Below, piece after piece: positions 7,947 to 16,956 of a stretch of 64,000 bases of DNA (positions are counted from its first letter, which is position 1; every line of letters starts with the position of its first letter). Made by a program: the position numbers and the translations under genes. The DNA comes from Rs1 sp036960485 (GTDB lineage: Bacteria > Pseudomonadota > Gammaproteobacteria > Pseudomonadales > Balneatricaceae), in the NCBI GenBank assembly GCA_036960485.1, contig JBALXS010000009.1:13260-77259 (forward strand). Reading direction: 5' to 3'. The notes below the pieces were generated by a model. It worked only from the letters and a program-made list of their open reading frames with translations, did no database searches and was not told the DNA's origin.

Positions 7947-9262
7947 CCAGGTTATTATCTCTCAAACTTATGGTTTTTTGATGCTATTTGGCTAATTATG
8001 AGAATTTGGGGTAGAGCGAAGATAAAGGCGGTTACTAATGCATAATCAAATTGGTTGCCCGCATTATCCTTTATGAAGGGTAAAGCTTCTTCAGCTGGCT
8101 AATATTTTGTAAGGGCAATTGCTAAAAAATATCTGCAATGGCCAAGATAGTTAATCTTAGCAGAGTTTCCTGCGACTTAAGTTAATCTAGCTTAACTGCT
8201 TTATGTACTACTGAGTCGGGCTTCAATATTTATGTGAGGTTATACAAGTCACTATCTGACATTCTATTTGTGGATAAAATTAATTGGAAAAATAAATGTA
8301 AAAGATAAAAATTTATTTTAGATTAAACGTTAGTTATAAGTAAATAAAACAGATAAATGTAAAGATAAAAACTGAGTTCAATTTTATATTTATAATAAGT
8401 TAATACCAATATTTTACAATAACACGACTTTTTGTAACAAAATATTGTAAACCGCTATAGCGTACGAATCAGTAATCTTTTATTCGCTGCAATGTATATT
8501 AGCTTGACTCAAAATGTCTGCATAATTAACCCGAATGGCATAATAACGGCGGTTAATAATACAGTGTTAAACATCAGTTCTAAGCTCAAGTAGCGATGCT
8601 GCTGAATGCACCTTAACACTTGTTAACTCTGTCTCTTCTAAACACCCCACGGACCAGCTGACGTTATTGTGGCCATAAATAAAGGTATGCTATCTACGCT
8701 TCAATCCTCTTCAACTTGGCACCTTTGTCGCTTTTTTTATAGCGAACTTTCTAAAAATTTTGATAGGCGCTTCATTGATGGCATGTTAAAGGTGCAACCA
8801 ATATATATGAATTCTAACCCGCTTTAACGGCATTAGTGCTATTAAAAAATGAGTGGGCTATTTATGGTGAAGCTTATGGTATATTGGTTGAGTCATTATT
8901 TTTGCTTGTCTGGCTAGCTACATTAGATGCAATTAATTCAGATGCTTACGCTATTATGTTGATATATCTACGACTAAAGTAGTAGATCAAAAGAGGTGAA
9001 TTGTTTTGCTGAAAAAGTAACAATTCCTCTACGACACTTGAACTACGACTATTTCTTAGGTTTTAGAAATGCTTAATATTGTTTTTTTTTCGATTAGTTA
9101 TAAAAAACACTAGGGAGTGTATTTAAAAAACTAATTTACTCTGTATGATAATTCTGATGTACTGATGCAGTTATAGGGCAGTTATATGTTTTTTCAAACA
9201 TATTCCAGTCAGTGATAAAAATACCGGTTTCGGTAAACAATAATAATTAGGAGTTTGTCTTC
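7947..9262. other. Long gene-poor intergenic region, possible decayed coding remnants
   Basis: About 1.3 kb without a supported gene. It contains a near-repeat of about 19 bases (ATAAATGTAAAAGATAAAAA at 8292 and a one-base-shorter copy at 8353), an inverted repeat TTTACAATA / TATTGTAAA (8413-8421, 8443-8451), and an inverted repeat ATTAACC / GGTTAAT (8525-8531, 8551-8557). Two short protein-like frames occur: 46 codons at 8687-8827, and about 50 codons from about 8820 to 8980 that read hydrophobic (VESLFLLVWLATLDAI) but have no start. These look like remnants or chance. Confidence 0.5.
9222..9235. promoter_or_regulatory. Candidate operator upstream of the TRAP genes
   Basis: TACCGGTTTCGGTA, an inverted repeat of TACCG with a four-base spacer, lies 27 bases before the dctP-type start codon, where it could act as a repressor site. 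The regulator is unknown and none is adjacent. Confidence 0.35.
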
Positions 9263-10357
9263 ATGAAAAGACGTGATCTTTTAAAAACTGGTTTAGTTGG
9301 TCTTGGTGGCGTTGCTGCGGCGACAGCTATTTCAGCACCAGCCATTGCTAAAGAGCGTATGGAAATTAACATGGTAGCTACTTGGGGCAGAGATTTCCCA
9401 GGTCTAGGTACGGGTGCACAACGTTTTGCGCAACGTTTGTCTGATATGAGTGATGGACGAATTCAGGTTAATTATTTTGCAGCAAACGAAAGAGTTAAAG
9501 CATTTGACTCTTTTGATGAAGTCGCTTCAGGTAACGCGCAAATGTACCATGCTGCAGAATATTACTGGAAAGGTAAGCACCCTGGTTTCGCTTATTTTAC
9601 ATCAGTACCTTTCGGACTAACTTATACTGAAATGAACGCTTGGATTCGTTTTGGTGGCGGACAGCAATTGTGGGATGAGTTATCTGCAGAATATGGTCTT
9701 AAAGGCCTTATGTGTGGTAATACTGGTGTTCAAATGGGCGGTTGGTTCCGTAAAGAAATCAACTCTGTTGATGACTTTAAAGGTTTGAAAATGCGTATGC
9801 CAGGTCTTGGTGGCGATGTATTAGCGAAATTAGGTGGATCCCCAGTTTCACTTCCTGGTGGCCAGATTTATGAAAACTTAGTTTCAGGTGCTATTGATGC
9901 AACTGAATGGGTTGGTCCTTGGAATGACAGCATCATGAAGTTCTATGAAGCTGCTAAGTACTACTACTTCCCAGGCATGCATGAGCCAGGCGCGATGCTT
10001 GCAATCGGTATGAATAACGAATGGTGGAAAGGGCTATCTAAAGCTGATCAGTTAATGATTGAAGCTGCATCATCGATGGAAAATGATGTAATGATGGCTG
10101 AATACAACGCTAAGAACGGTCAGTTCTTAGAGAAGCTAGTGAATGAGCAAGGCGTTAAGCTTCGTGAATTCAATGATGACATTTATGATGCTTTCGGCGA
10201 AGCGGCTGATGAAGTGTTTGAAACAGTTAAATCGCACAGTGATCTAGCTAATCGTATCCACGAAAGCTTTGTTGCTTCACGTACAACTGTTGGTGGATGG
10301 GCTAAACTATCTGATCAAGCTTACGTGCGCCAGCGTAACCGCGTACTTGATCTATAA
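9263..10357 (+). CDS. TRAP transporter substrate-binding protein, TakP-like, Tat-exported
   Basis: The 364-residue periplasmic receptor of a TRAP transporter. The N-terminus carries a twin-arginine signal (MKRRDLLKTG, then a hydrophobic stretch to APAIAKE near residue 31). The segment DATEWVGPWNDSIMKFYEAAKYYY near residues 212-235 is characteristic of the TakP family, known from structures to bind 2-oxo acids or related monocarboxylates, often as dimers. An SD-like AGGAG sits at 9250. It is followed by a strong hairpin (10370-10397) before the membrane subunits, which would let the receptor be made in excess. The exact ligand is not determined. Confidence 0.9.
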   Translation: MKRRDLLKTGLVGLGGVAAATAISAPAIAKERMEINMVATWGRDFPGLGTGAQRFAQRLSDMSDGRIQVNYFAANERVKAFDSFDEVASGNAQMYHAAEYYWKGKHPGFAYFTSVPFGLTYTEMNAWIRFGGGQQLWDELSAEYGLKGLMCGNTGVQMGGWFRKEINSVDDFKGLKMRMPGLGGDVLAKLGGSPVSLPGGQIYENLVSGAIDATEWVGPWNDSIMKFYEAAKYYYFPGMHEPGAMLAIGMNNEWWKGLSKADQLMIEAASSMENDVMMAEYNAKNGQFLEKLVNEQGVKLREFNDDIYDAFGEAADEVFETVKSHSDLANRIHESFVASRTTVGGWAKLSDQAYVRQRNRVLDL

Positions 10358-10369
10358 AAAACGCTGTTT

Positions 10370-10397
10370 AATATGCGAGGCTACTGCCTCGCATATT
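10370..10397 (+). terminator. Intercistronic hairpin after the TRAP receptor gene
   Basis: A perfect 12-bp stem (AATATGCGAGGC / GCCTCGCATATT) with a TACT loop, 12 bases after the stop. There is no run of T after it, so it probably stabilises the upstream message or causes partial attenuation rather than full termination. Confidence 0.7.
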
Positions 10398-10526
10398 CGT
10401 TTAATACCTATCTTAGGTTACTATCTGACTTAAGTAACTGTTTAACTTACTGAGTAAATGGAAATTACAAAGGTACTTAGTTTATCCAGCTAAGGTTTAA
10501 TTTTTGTACTAGTCTGGCGCTATAAT

Positions 10527-11600
10527 ATGAATGAATCAACAATTCCTGAAGATGAACTTTTAAACAACTCGTCCTATACCTCGTATAAATCCAATTCAAC
10601 ATCAGATAAATTTTACCGTTTATTCGCCGGTTCAATTGTCTCTGTTACTTTAGTGTTTTTATTCAATGTGTATTTAACTTATTGGCTGAAATGGCCGAGC
10701 ATGTTGGAATATTTATCCCAATTACAGTGGTTTGGGTTACAAGCCCCAAGAACGGCACTCACTGAACAAGCAATGCAGTTAGGTTGGTGGCAAACCCTGA
10801 GCTACATTAGCGCTGTTATGCTAGTGGCTAGTTTTATTGCGTTCACGCCAAATAGACAACTAAGAGCCGATGCCCAAACATTATCTGCATTTGCACGTTA
10901 CATCATTAGAGCATCTTTTTGGGCGGTGTTTTTAGTTGGCCTGGTAGACATGGCTATTTCGTTTCTACGTGTAGAAGATATGCTGCATTATTTCATGGAT
11001 ACCGAAAGTATTAACTCCCTTGGCAGACCAATAGAAAGAGGCACGAATATACATTATCCACTAATGGTCTTGGCAATGGTTATCGCTTTGTTTACGCGCT
11101 CTTTAGGGTTTACATGGTTAGCATTACTAGTGGTGATCGCTGAATTTAAAATCGTTTTACTCAGTTTTATTTTTTCTTATGAGCAAGCGTTTATGGGAGA
11201 TTTGGTGCGCTTTTGGTATGCGGCATTATTTTTGTTTGCCAGCTCTCATACTTTAGTTGCCGATGGACATGTACGTGTAGATGTTCTCTATGCGGGGTTT
11301 GCTAAAAGAACTAAAGCTTGGTCAAATACTTTTGGCTTACTCTTTCTGGGAATTCCGTTGTGTTGGGTCATTTTAACGATGGGAATGTGGGGCAAGGGTC
11401 ATAGTATTAATAGCCCATTGTTAAGTTTCGAAATATCTCAAAGTGGTTACGGTTTGTATATAAAATATATGATGGTCGGTTACCTAGTTATATTTTCACT
11501 ATCAATGATGGTGCAGTTTTGTAGTTACTTGCTAAGCAATATCGCTGAGTTACGCAATGAGCCTGAATTGGAAAACCCAACTCAAGTACCAGCGTACTAA
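10527..11600 (+). CDS. TRAP transporter small membrane subunit, enlarged DctQ-type
   Basis: The 357-residue small integral membrane subunit that partners the permease encoded 28 bases downstream. Classic DctQ proteins are 160-200 residues; this one is about twice that, as in the TakQ-type branch. It starts with a polar Ser/Thr-rich tail (about 33 residues), then several hydrophobic segments, with DctQ-like core features in the second half (FWYAALFLFASSHTLVADGHVRVDVLY near residues 230-256). I see no strong ribosome site at ATG 10527, suggesting low expression or coupling to upstream message. Identity rests on position and this core. Confidence 0.8.
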   Translation: MNESTIPEDELLNNSSYTSYKSNSTSDKFYRLFAGSIVSVTLVFLFNVYLTYWLKWPSMLEYLSQLQWFGLQAPRTALTEQAMQLGWWQTLSYISAVMLVASFIAFTPNRQLRADAQTLSAFARYIIRASFWAVFLVGLVDMAISFLRVEDMLHYFMDTESINSLGRPIERGTNIHYPLMVLAMVIALFTRSLGFTWLALLVVIAEFKIVLLSFIFSYEQAFMGDLVRFWYAALFLFASSHTLVADGHVRVDVLYAGFAKRTKAWSNTFGLLFLGIPLCWVILTMGMWGKGHSINSPLLSFEISQSGYGLYIKYMMVGYLVIFSLSMMVQFCSYLLSNIAELRNEPELENPTQVPAY

Positions 11601-11628
11601 GAACGAATAGAATAATAAGGGCATATTC

Positions 11629-14295
11629 ATGGAATTGTTTTTCCTTTTACTGTTAGTACTATTGATGATAGTAGCACTAACTTCGGGCTTCCCAGTAGCT
11701 TTTGCGCTGCCGGGTTCAGCCATTTTAGCAGTCTCAATCGCCGCTTTGTGTGGCTGGCTTTTCGCCGGTAATCCAGATGCATATTTTGCTCAAGGAGGGC
11801 CCGTTCAATGGCTCAGTGCCGGGGTCACTAATATACGAAGTTTATATTGGGATGTAGAGCGGGATACGTTGATTGCCATCCCTCTGTTTATTTTCATGGG
11901 GATTATGTTACAGCGCTCAAAAATTGCTGAAGATTTATTGGTCGCTATGGCACAACTTTTTGGACCTGTTCCAGGAGGATTGGGTATTTCAGTGGTTATT
12001 GTGGGTGCGTTATTAGCAGCAACTACAGGTATTGTGGGGGCAACGGTTATCGCAATGGGCCTGATTTCTATGCCTGCTATGCTGCGTAATAACTACTCTA
12101 AACCACTCGCTTCAGGCATTATTTGTGCATCGGGAACCTTAGGGCAAATTATACCGCCATCAATCGTGCTTATTATCTTAGCCGATCAGCTTTCAAGTGC
12201 TGCAGATCAAGCCGCAACTATTCGTAAAGCCGATTATAAAGAGATAACCGGTGAACTAACCATGCCTTCAACCTATGACATTGCATCTGCTAGCGCAGGA
12301 GATATGTTTATGGGAGCCATGGTGCCTGGTGCAATATTAGTCGGTATCTATATTCTCTATATTTTAGTGACAGCATTAATAAAACCGTCACTAGCACCGC
12401 CAGTACCATTTGAAGGTAAATATGATAGACAATTTTTAAAGACTGTTTTATTTGCATTAGTACCCCCTTTAGGTTTGATCTTTATTGTTTTGGGATCAAT
12501 CATTCTAGGTATTGCAACCGTTAACCAAGCGGGAGCGATAGGCGCTGTTGGTGCAATGATAATGGGAGGATATCGTTTAGTAGGAGAGCAAAAAAATCGT
12601 TACTATCCTGCTATATTAGCCCTACTATCGATATTGGCTATTGCTGTATTAACCTCAAATTATGACTTGAACATAAAGAGCACTAAAACAGAGGGAGATG
12701 AATTCGGTATCATGCTGGCCGTTATCGCGGTTATTGGTTTATTGATAGCGGTAACTTGGAGTGCTTGGCGTACTTTTAAGGTTCAAAATACACTGCAAGA
12801 AGTAATGATTGAAACCGCAAAAACAACTTCAATGGTATTCATCATACTCATTGGTGCTGCTATGCTGACAACAGCATTTCGTGGCTTTGGCGGTGAGCAT
12901 TTAGTTAAAGAGTTTTTAACAAGCTTGCCCGGTGGTTTTTGGACACAATTCATCGTCGTTATGATTGTGATCTTTTTATTAGGTTTCTTCCTCGACTTTA
13001 TTGAAATAGCCGTTGTGGTGGTGCCTATCGTTGCGCCAATTCTAATGGCGGATCCAAGTGCTAACATAACCGCGGTTTGGTTAGGGGTTATGATTGGTTT
13101 AAATATCCAAACATCTTTCTTAACACCACCCTTTGGCTTTGCCTTGTTTTATTTAAGAGGTGTAGCGCCGAAAGTTGTGAGGACTCTTGATATTTATAAA
13201 GGGGCTATTGCTTTTATCGGTTTACAAATAGTTGCCTTAATTATTGCAGGATCATATCCACCATTAGTTAACTATTTGCCTAATCGTACAGCTTTGACTT
13301 CCGTGACAGCACCTCCACCGATGAACCCGCGTATTCAAGGCTGTTTAGAAACCTTTGTTTTTAATCAATATGAAACGATAGAGACTACCTTACGCGCTAG
13401 TATTAATGATGTAAAAGCAATAGACATCAGCTATTTGCCTAAAAAACAAAAGCAGGGTTTATCTGAAGGTTTTGATAAAGCGGAAAATACGTTTGCGTTG
13501 GTGAAGAATATTGAAATAGCAGAACTGGCTCTGGATGAGTTTTCGCCTGGTTACCGACCTCTGCATATTGAAGTACGTACCATTCAAAAGAAAATGCGTA
13601 AAATCGATAAAAAAACTAAGCAAAATCTGAAAACAATTTCACGTGCAAAAGGGGATATGGAACAAGACGCATTGGTGGCTAAGCTTAAAATTGCCAATGT
13701 GGCAATGTTAGCTGACAAAAAACAGCTAAAGACCCAAATACCTGCCCAGTGGAAAGAGCAGAGAGCGCAGTTTGAGATGTTAGCGGGTGCTTTGAAGAAA
13801 GCACGTAGCCAGTATCGAAATAACGTCGATGGTGCTTATGAACCTATTGTTGAAATGACTAAAACAATTGCAGCGGTAGAAGAACTTGCCGCAATGGAAT
13901 CAGCTGTTTTAGAACTTAAGCAAGTTATTCTTGGTGTAACTTCTAAGGCAGAAGCAAAACCTGCGATGAAGGTCATTAAAGACGTTGAGCGCCAGTTAGG
14001 AGCTATTGCTGCCACGAGTGCCATTAAAACTAAGCTTTCTAAAGCGCGAAGAGCGCTAAAAAAAGTTAAAACTGAAAAGGCAATTACCGAGTTTAATAAA
14101 GCAGTTAAAATCTTAACAGATGAAATTGAATGGCGTAAAAAAGCAGCCGTGCAATTGCTACCTGCCCTTAATGAATATGATACAGCGATCAAGTTCACTA
14201 TCGGTATTAGACTGCAAGATAAATTAACGCTTGCGCAAGCGAAAAGTATTGCTAGCTGTCTTTCGGTACACAAAGACATATCATTAAACTTTTAA
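11629..14295 (+). CDS. TRAP transporter large permease with long C-terminal helical extension
   Basis: The 888-residue DctM-type subunit, the ion-coupled channel of the TRAP system. Residues 1-560 have a dozen or more membrane helices, with family segments such as GLISMPAMLRNNYSKPLASGIICASGTLGQIIPPS (near 145-180) and FLDFIEIAVVVVPIVAPIL near 446-464. After about residue 560 a soluble tail of some 330 residues follows, rich in Lys, Ala, Glu and Leu with heptad-like spacing (EELAAMESAVLELKQVILG, KTKLSKARRALKKVKTEKA). Ordinary DctM proteins are about 430 residues and lack such a tail. A terminator follows at 14355. Confidence 0.88.
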   Translation: MELFFLLLLVLLMIVALTSGFPVAFALPGSAILAVSIAALCGWLFAGNPDAYFAQGGPVQWLSAGVTNIRSLYWDVERDTLIAIPLFIFMGIMLQRSKIAEDLLVAMAQLFGPVPGGLGISVVIVGALLAATTGIVGATVIAMGLISMPAMLRNNYSKPLASGIICASGTLGQIIPPSIVLIILADQLSSAADQAATIRKADYKEITGELTMPSTYDIASASAGDMFMGAMVPGAILVGIYILYILVTALIKPSLAPPVPFEGKYDRQFLKTVLFALVPPLGLIFIVLGSIILGIATVNQAGAIGAVGAMIMGGYRLVGEQKNRYYPAILALLSILAIAVLTSNYDLNIKSTKTEGDEFGIMLAVIAVIGLLIAVTWSAWRTFKVQNTLQEVMIETAKTTSMVFIILIGAAMLTTAFRGFGGEHLVKEFLTSLPGGFWTQFIVVMIVIFLLGFFLDFIEIAVVVVPIVAPILMADPSANITAVWLGVMIGLNIQTSFLTPPFGFALFYLRGVAPKVVRTLDIYKGAIAFIGLQIVALIIAGSYPPLVNYLPNRTALTSVTAPPPMNPRIQGCLETFVFNQYETIETTLRASINDVKAIDISYLPKKQKQGLSEGFDKAENTFALVKNIEIAELALDEFSPGYRPLHIEVRTIQKKMRKIDKKTKQNLKTISRAKGDMEQDALVAKLKIANVAMLADKKQLKTQIPAQWKEQRAQFEMLAGALKKARSQYRNNVDGAYEPIVEMTKTIAAVEELAAMESAVLELKQVILGVTSKAEAKPAMKVIKDVERQLGAIAATSAIKTKLSKARRALKKVKTEKAITEFNKAVKILTDEIEWRKKAAVQLLPALNEYDTAIKFTIGIRLQDKLTLAQAKSIASCLSVHKDISLNF

Positions 14296-14354
14296 ATGAC
14301 GTGTTGAAGGCAGTTGTAATTATTTTAAATAAAGAATACTAAGAAGTAAGTTTT

Positions 14355-14403
14355 GTAAGTAAGGTAAATTAATTTTTGATTTATCTTACTTACATGTTTT
14401 TTT
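14355..14403 (+). terminator. Rho-independent terminator of the TRAP operon
   Basis: A 15-bp stem with one mismatch (GTAAGTAAGGTAAAT / ATTTATCTTACTTAC), a short AT loop, then ATG followed by a run of seven T. It lies 60 bases after the permease stop. Confidence 0.8.
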
Positions 14404-14947
14404 AGTGCCGGCAGCGCTTACTTGCGCATTAGCTACCTTCCCTTTAAGTAAAGATACACTTACTTATTTCACACAACCCCAACTATAGATCAGACTACAG
14501 ATACTATTAGCGCTTCAAGGGTATTAATAACGTTGAATGGCTTTAATACTTGGCTTTGTTGATTTGTAAGGTGTACGTCTTCTTTTACTTACAGCTTTTC
14601 CTTGGCTGAAATGCAGCTCTCGTTGCTAGCGTCATTTTATAAATAACACATATAGCCTGCCCTTTAACATCTTTACTGGCAAAATTAGATTCTAGAAAAA
14701 GAGTTCTGTATAACAACACCCCTTTGATCAAAGCTATCCTGTCTTTTTAGTAGTGAGCTCTACTGAGCTAAACCTTGGTCTTTAAAAGGCACTATCATTG
14801 CACTCAATATAATCCTGCTGGTCAAAATATCTACTCTCAGTAGCTTAAATATAGAAAAATAAAGATCGAATTTCTGAGTGTTTTGTCGAAGTAATACCTG
14901 TCGAATTTCTTTTGTCTAAGCATTATCAACAAAGAGTCTCAATCAAG

Positions 14948-15085
14948 TAAATACGGATTTGGAGAGGGGGAGGGCAGAAATGGCAGGTGATTATTGCTTC
15001 ATATACTGGCTAATTTTAAGGGTTAAATTTGAAAACGAATGTAAAGATAGTTTTCTTCTAGCTAGAAAATATCAATCCGTATTTA
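14948..15085. repeat. 138-bp segment bounded by perfect 12-bp inverted repeats
   Basis: TAAATACGGATT at 14948-14959 is matched by AATCCGTATTTA at 15074-15085. The interior has no coding potential and includes a purine-rich tract (GGAGAGGGGGAGGGCAG). No clear target-site duplication flanks it. It could be a small non-autonomous element or a chance structure. Confidence 0.4.
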
Positions 15086-15210
15086 TATTTACATAATGCT
15101 CTAAAACAGAGTTTTTAATAGTAAACTATTACAGCAGCAGCAAAATTATTAAGCGTATTTGTCGATTGGTATTTTATGTAAAGAGGATCTATTAACAGCA
15201 GAGAGGTAAA

Positions 15211-15235
15211 GCAAAGTGCCGTTAACACACTTTGC
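15211..15235 (-). terminator. Hairpin after the AhpD-like gene
   Basis: A perfect 8-bp stem GCAAAGTG / CACTTTGC about 25 bases after the minus-strand stop, followed on that strand by TTTACC. A weak terminator or 3'-end stabiliser. Confidence 0.55.
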
Positions 15236-15259
15236 AAAAACTAAAGTATTAGTGCAGCC

Positions 15260-15850
15260 TTATATGTGTTTACCACGACTCCAAGGTGTTTCAGATAAAA
15301 GGCGTTCGCCGGCGTTCACTGCACCACTTTCCATGGTTGTTCCCATTGAGTCGTTCCAGCGATTTAAATAGCCAAAAAGGGCGATAACTCCGAGTATTTC
15401 TACCACTTCGCCTTCATCCCAATAGGTATTGATTTGGCGTGTGATCTCTTCATCTACTGCATTTGGCACACTAGAGGCGGCAAGGGCGAGCTCAAAGGCT
15501 GCTTTTTCAGCAGGGGTGTATAAATCACTTTCTCGAAACAGCCAAATATTAGCTAGCCTTTCTTCACTTCCTCCGTAGCGCTCAGCGGCTAGAATTGTGT
15601 GAGCCTCACAGTAACGACAGCCTGTGTTAGCACTGGTTAAATAGCCAATTAAACGCTTTTGTTCAGCAGTCACTCTACCTTCATTAGTCATCACTGCTTT
15701 GTTTAAATTTATAAAAGCTGAGGCGATAGCAGGACGACGCTGCATGGTTAAAACGCTGTTTGGGCAAAAACCTAGCGTTTCATTAAAAAACTTTGCGAGT
15801 TCGGCAACTTCGCTGTTGGTGTCTTCTGCTAAGGGGGTAATAAGTGGCAT
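15260..15850 (-). CDS. AhpD-like / carboxymuconolactone decarboxylase family protein
   Basis: A 196-residue alkylhydroperoxidase D-like protein. The redox motif is intact: a Glu about 15 residues before CRYCEAHT (near residues 76-83), giving the E...CxxC...H pattern in which the two cysteines reduce peroxide or a partner. The family includes peroxidase-related enzymes with thiol chemistry; the natural substrate is unknown. A strong ribosome site (AAAGGAG) precedes ATG 15850. A 16-bp palindrome 129 bases upstream (15979-15994) nearly matches one before the ABC-transporter gene at 19037, so the two units probably share a repressor or activator. Confidence 0.85.
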   Translation of the reverse strand: MPLITPLAEDTNSEVAELAKFFNETLGFCPNSVLTMQRRPAIASAFINLNKAVMTNEGRVTAEQKRLIGYLTSANTGCRYCEAHTILAAERYGGSEERLANIWLFRESDLYTPAEKAAFELALAASSVPNAVDEEITRQINTYWDEGEVVEILGVIALFGYLNRWNDSMGTTMESGAVNAGERLLSETPWSRGKHI

Positions 15851-15978
15851 ATAAACTCCTTTATTTTTATGATTGGATCTTATATCAAAAACGAAAATGA
15901 ATAGTCGTAATACAAAGTGTATTAAAGCTATTATTAGCTAAATAGCACCCAAGACTCATCCAGAGCATAATGGTTTAA

Positions 15979-15994
15979 TGTTGCATATGCAACA
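15979..15994. promoter_or_regulatory. Perfect 16-bp palindrome, operator of the AhpD-like gene
   Basis: TGTTGCATATGCAACA is a perfect 16-bp palindrome. The same sequence with a single change (TGTTGCATAAGCAACA) occurs at 19117-19132 before the ABC-transporter operon. The TTGC-N4-GCAA form resembles MarR-type operators, but the protein that binds is unknown. Confidence 0.65.
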
Positions 15995-16078
15995 TATTGT
16001 ATGGTCTTGTTGATGAGCTTTTTTTGAATACCCATATAGATGAACTAAAATAGGATAGCTAAGATTAAGCACAAGAAA

Positions 16079-16107
16079 GAGCTGCTTCAAATGCGCGAAG
16101 AAAGCTC
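16079..16107 (-). terminator. Possible terminator of the ABC-transporter operon
   Basis: Interrupted stem GAGCT-G-CTTC / GAAG-AA-AGCTC, about 55 bases after the ATPase stop on the minus strand, followed on that strand by TTTCTT. Moderate support. Confidence 0.45.
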
Positions 16108-16161
16108 CTTTTTAGCCAAAGCTTAATCATCTAAAAATTAACTGGTGATGATTTAGTGACC

Positions 16162-16956
16162 TTAACCCAGCAACAAAGAATCATCGGCAAGTTCTTCCCC
16201 TTGCTGTTCTTTGAATAAAGCCAGTAAGTCTTCAACTTGCATTCCCTCTCTTTGAGCGCCAGATGCATCAAAGACTATCTTTCCTCGATGAAACATTACG
16301 GTGCGCTCACCAGTTTGCAGGGCTTGTGCCATTGAGTGCGTCACCATCACTGCGGTTAAACCCATTTGCTCAACTATCTGTTTAGAGAGCTGCAAAATAG
16401 AAGCTGCGGTTTTAGGATCTAACGCAGCGGTGTGCTCATCTAATAGTAGTACTTTAGTATCGCCCGTTGTTGCCATTAAAAGCGATACCGCTTGGCGCTG
16501 GCCACCTGACAAGAGACCCACCTTATCGTCTAGTCTGCTCTCAAGACCCAAGCCGAGTATTTCCAATCGATTAGCTGTTTGCTCGCGAATTTCTTTAGTG
16601 ACCGCAGCTGCAAAGCCGCGATGAGCAGTGCGCCCGTGTGCTAAGGCAAAATTTTCTAATATTGATAAGTCTTCACATGTACCCATTTTAGGGTCTTGAA
16701 ATACTCTGGATAAAAACTTGGCGCGTTGATGAACTGGCCAATGGGTAACATCGTCTCCAGCGACCATCACTTTGCCTTGGCTAACCGGTGCAAGGCCTGC
16801 TATTACATTCAATGAAGTTGACTTACCGGCACCGTTTGAACCAATAACTGTGAGGAATTGCCCTTTAGGAACAACTAGATCAACACCACGCAGAGCACGT
16901 GTTTCTAAAGGTGTACCGCTATTAAAAGTTACATGAACATCTTTTAATTCAATCAC
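16162..16956 (-). CDS. ABC transporter ATP-binding protein (TrpX-type system)
   Basis: The 264-residue nucleotide-binding subunit. Walker A is GSNGAGKST (near residue 38), the signature is LSGGQRQAVSLLMA, Walker B is KVLLLDEHTAALDP, and the switch His is in VMVTHSMAQAL. The signature and the DEHTAALDP form match ATPases paired with PF04392-type binding proteins. Its start overlaps the permease gene end by eight bases, so translation is coupled. It is the last gene of a three-gene import system. Confidence 0.92.
   Translation of the reverse strand: MIELKDVHVTFNSGTPLETRALRGVDLVVPKGQFLTVIGSNGAGKSTSLNVIAGLAPVSQGKVMVAGDDVTHWPVHQRAKFLSRVFQDPKMGTCEDLSILENFALAHGRTAHRGFAAAVTKEIREQTANRLEILGLGLESRLDDKVGLLSGGQRQAVSLLMATTGDTKVLLLDEHTAALDPKTAASILQLSKQIVEQMGLTAVMVTHSMAQALQTGERTVMFHRGKIVFDASGAQREGMQVEDLLALFKEQQGEELADDSLLLG

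Larger units (their letters stand above)
14296..15259. other. Intergenic region between convergent TRAP and AhpD-like genes
   Basis: Nearly 1 kb without a supported gene. It holds the TRAP terminator (14355-14403), a 12-bp inverted repeat pair bounding 138 bases (14948-15085), and the minus-strand hairpin after the AhpD-like gene (15211-15235). The rest shows stops in all frames. Confidence 0.55.
15851..16161. other. Intergenic region between the ABC operon and the AhpD-like gene
   Basis: 311 bases on the leader side of the minus-strand AhpD-like gene. It contains the palindrome at 15979-15994 and a hairpin at 16079-16107 that may end the ABC-transporter message. No gene seen. Confidence 0.6.

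Noticed and set aside
8687..8827. 46-codon plus-strand frame in the gene-poor region
   Set aside because: No spaced ribosome site and no similarity that I recognise; only mentioned as possible remnant.
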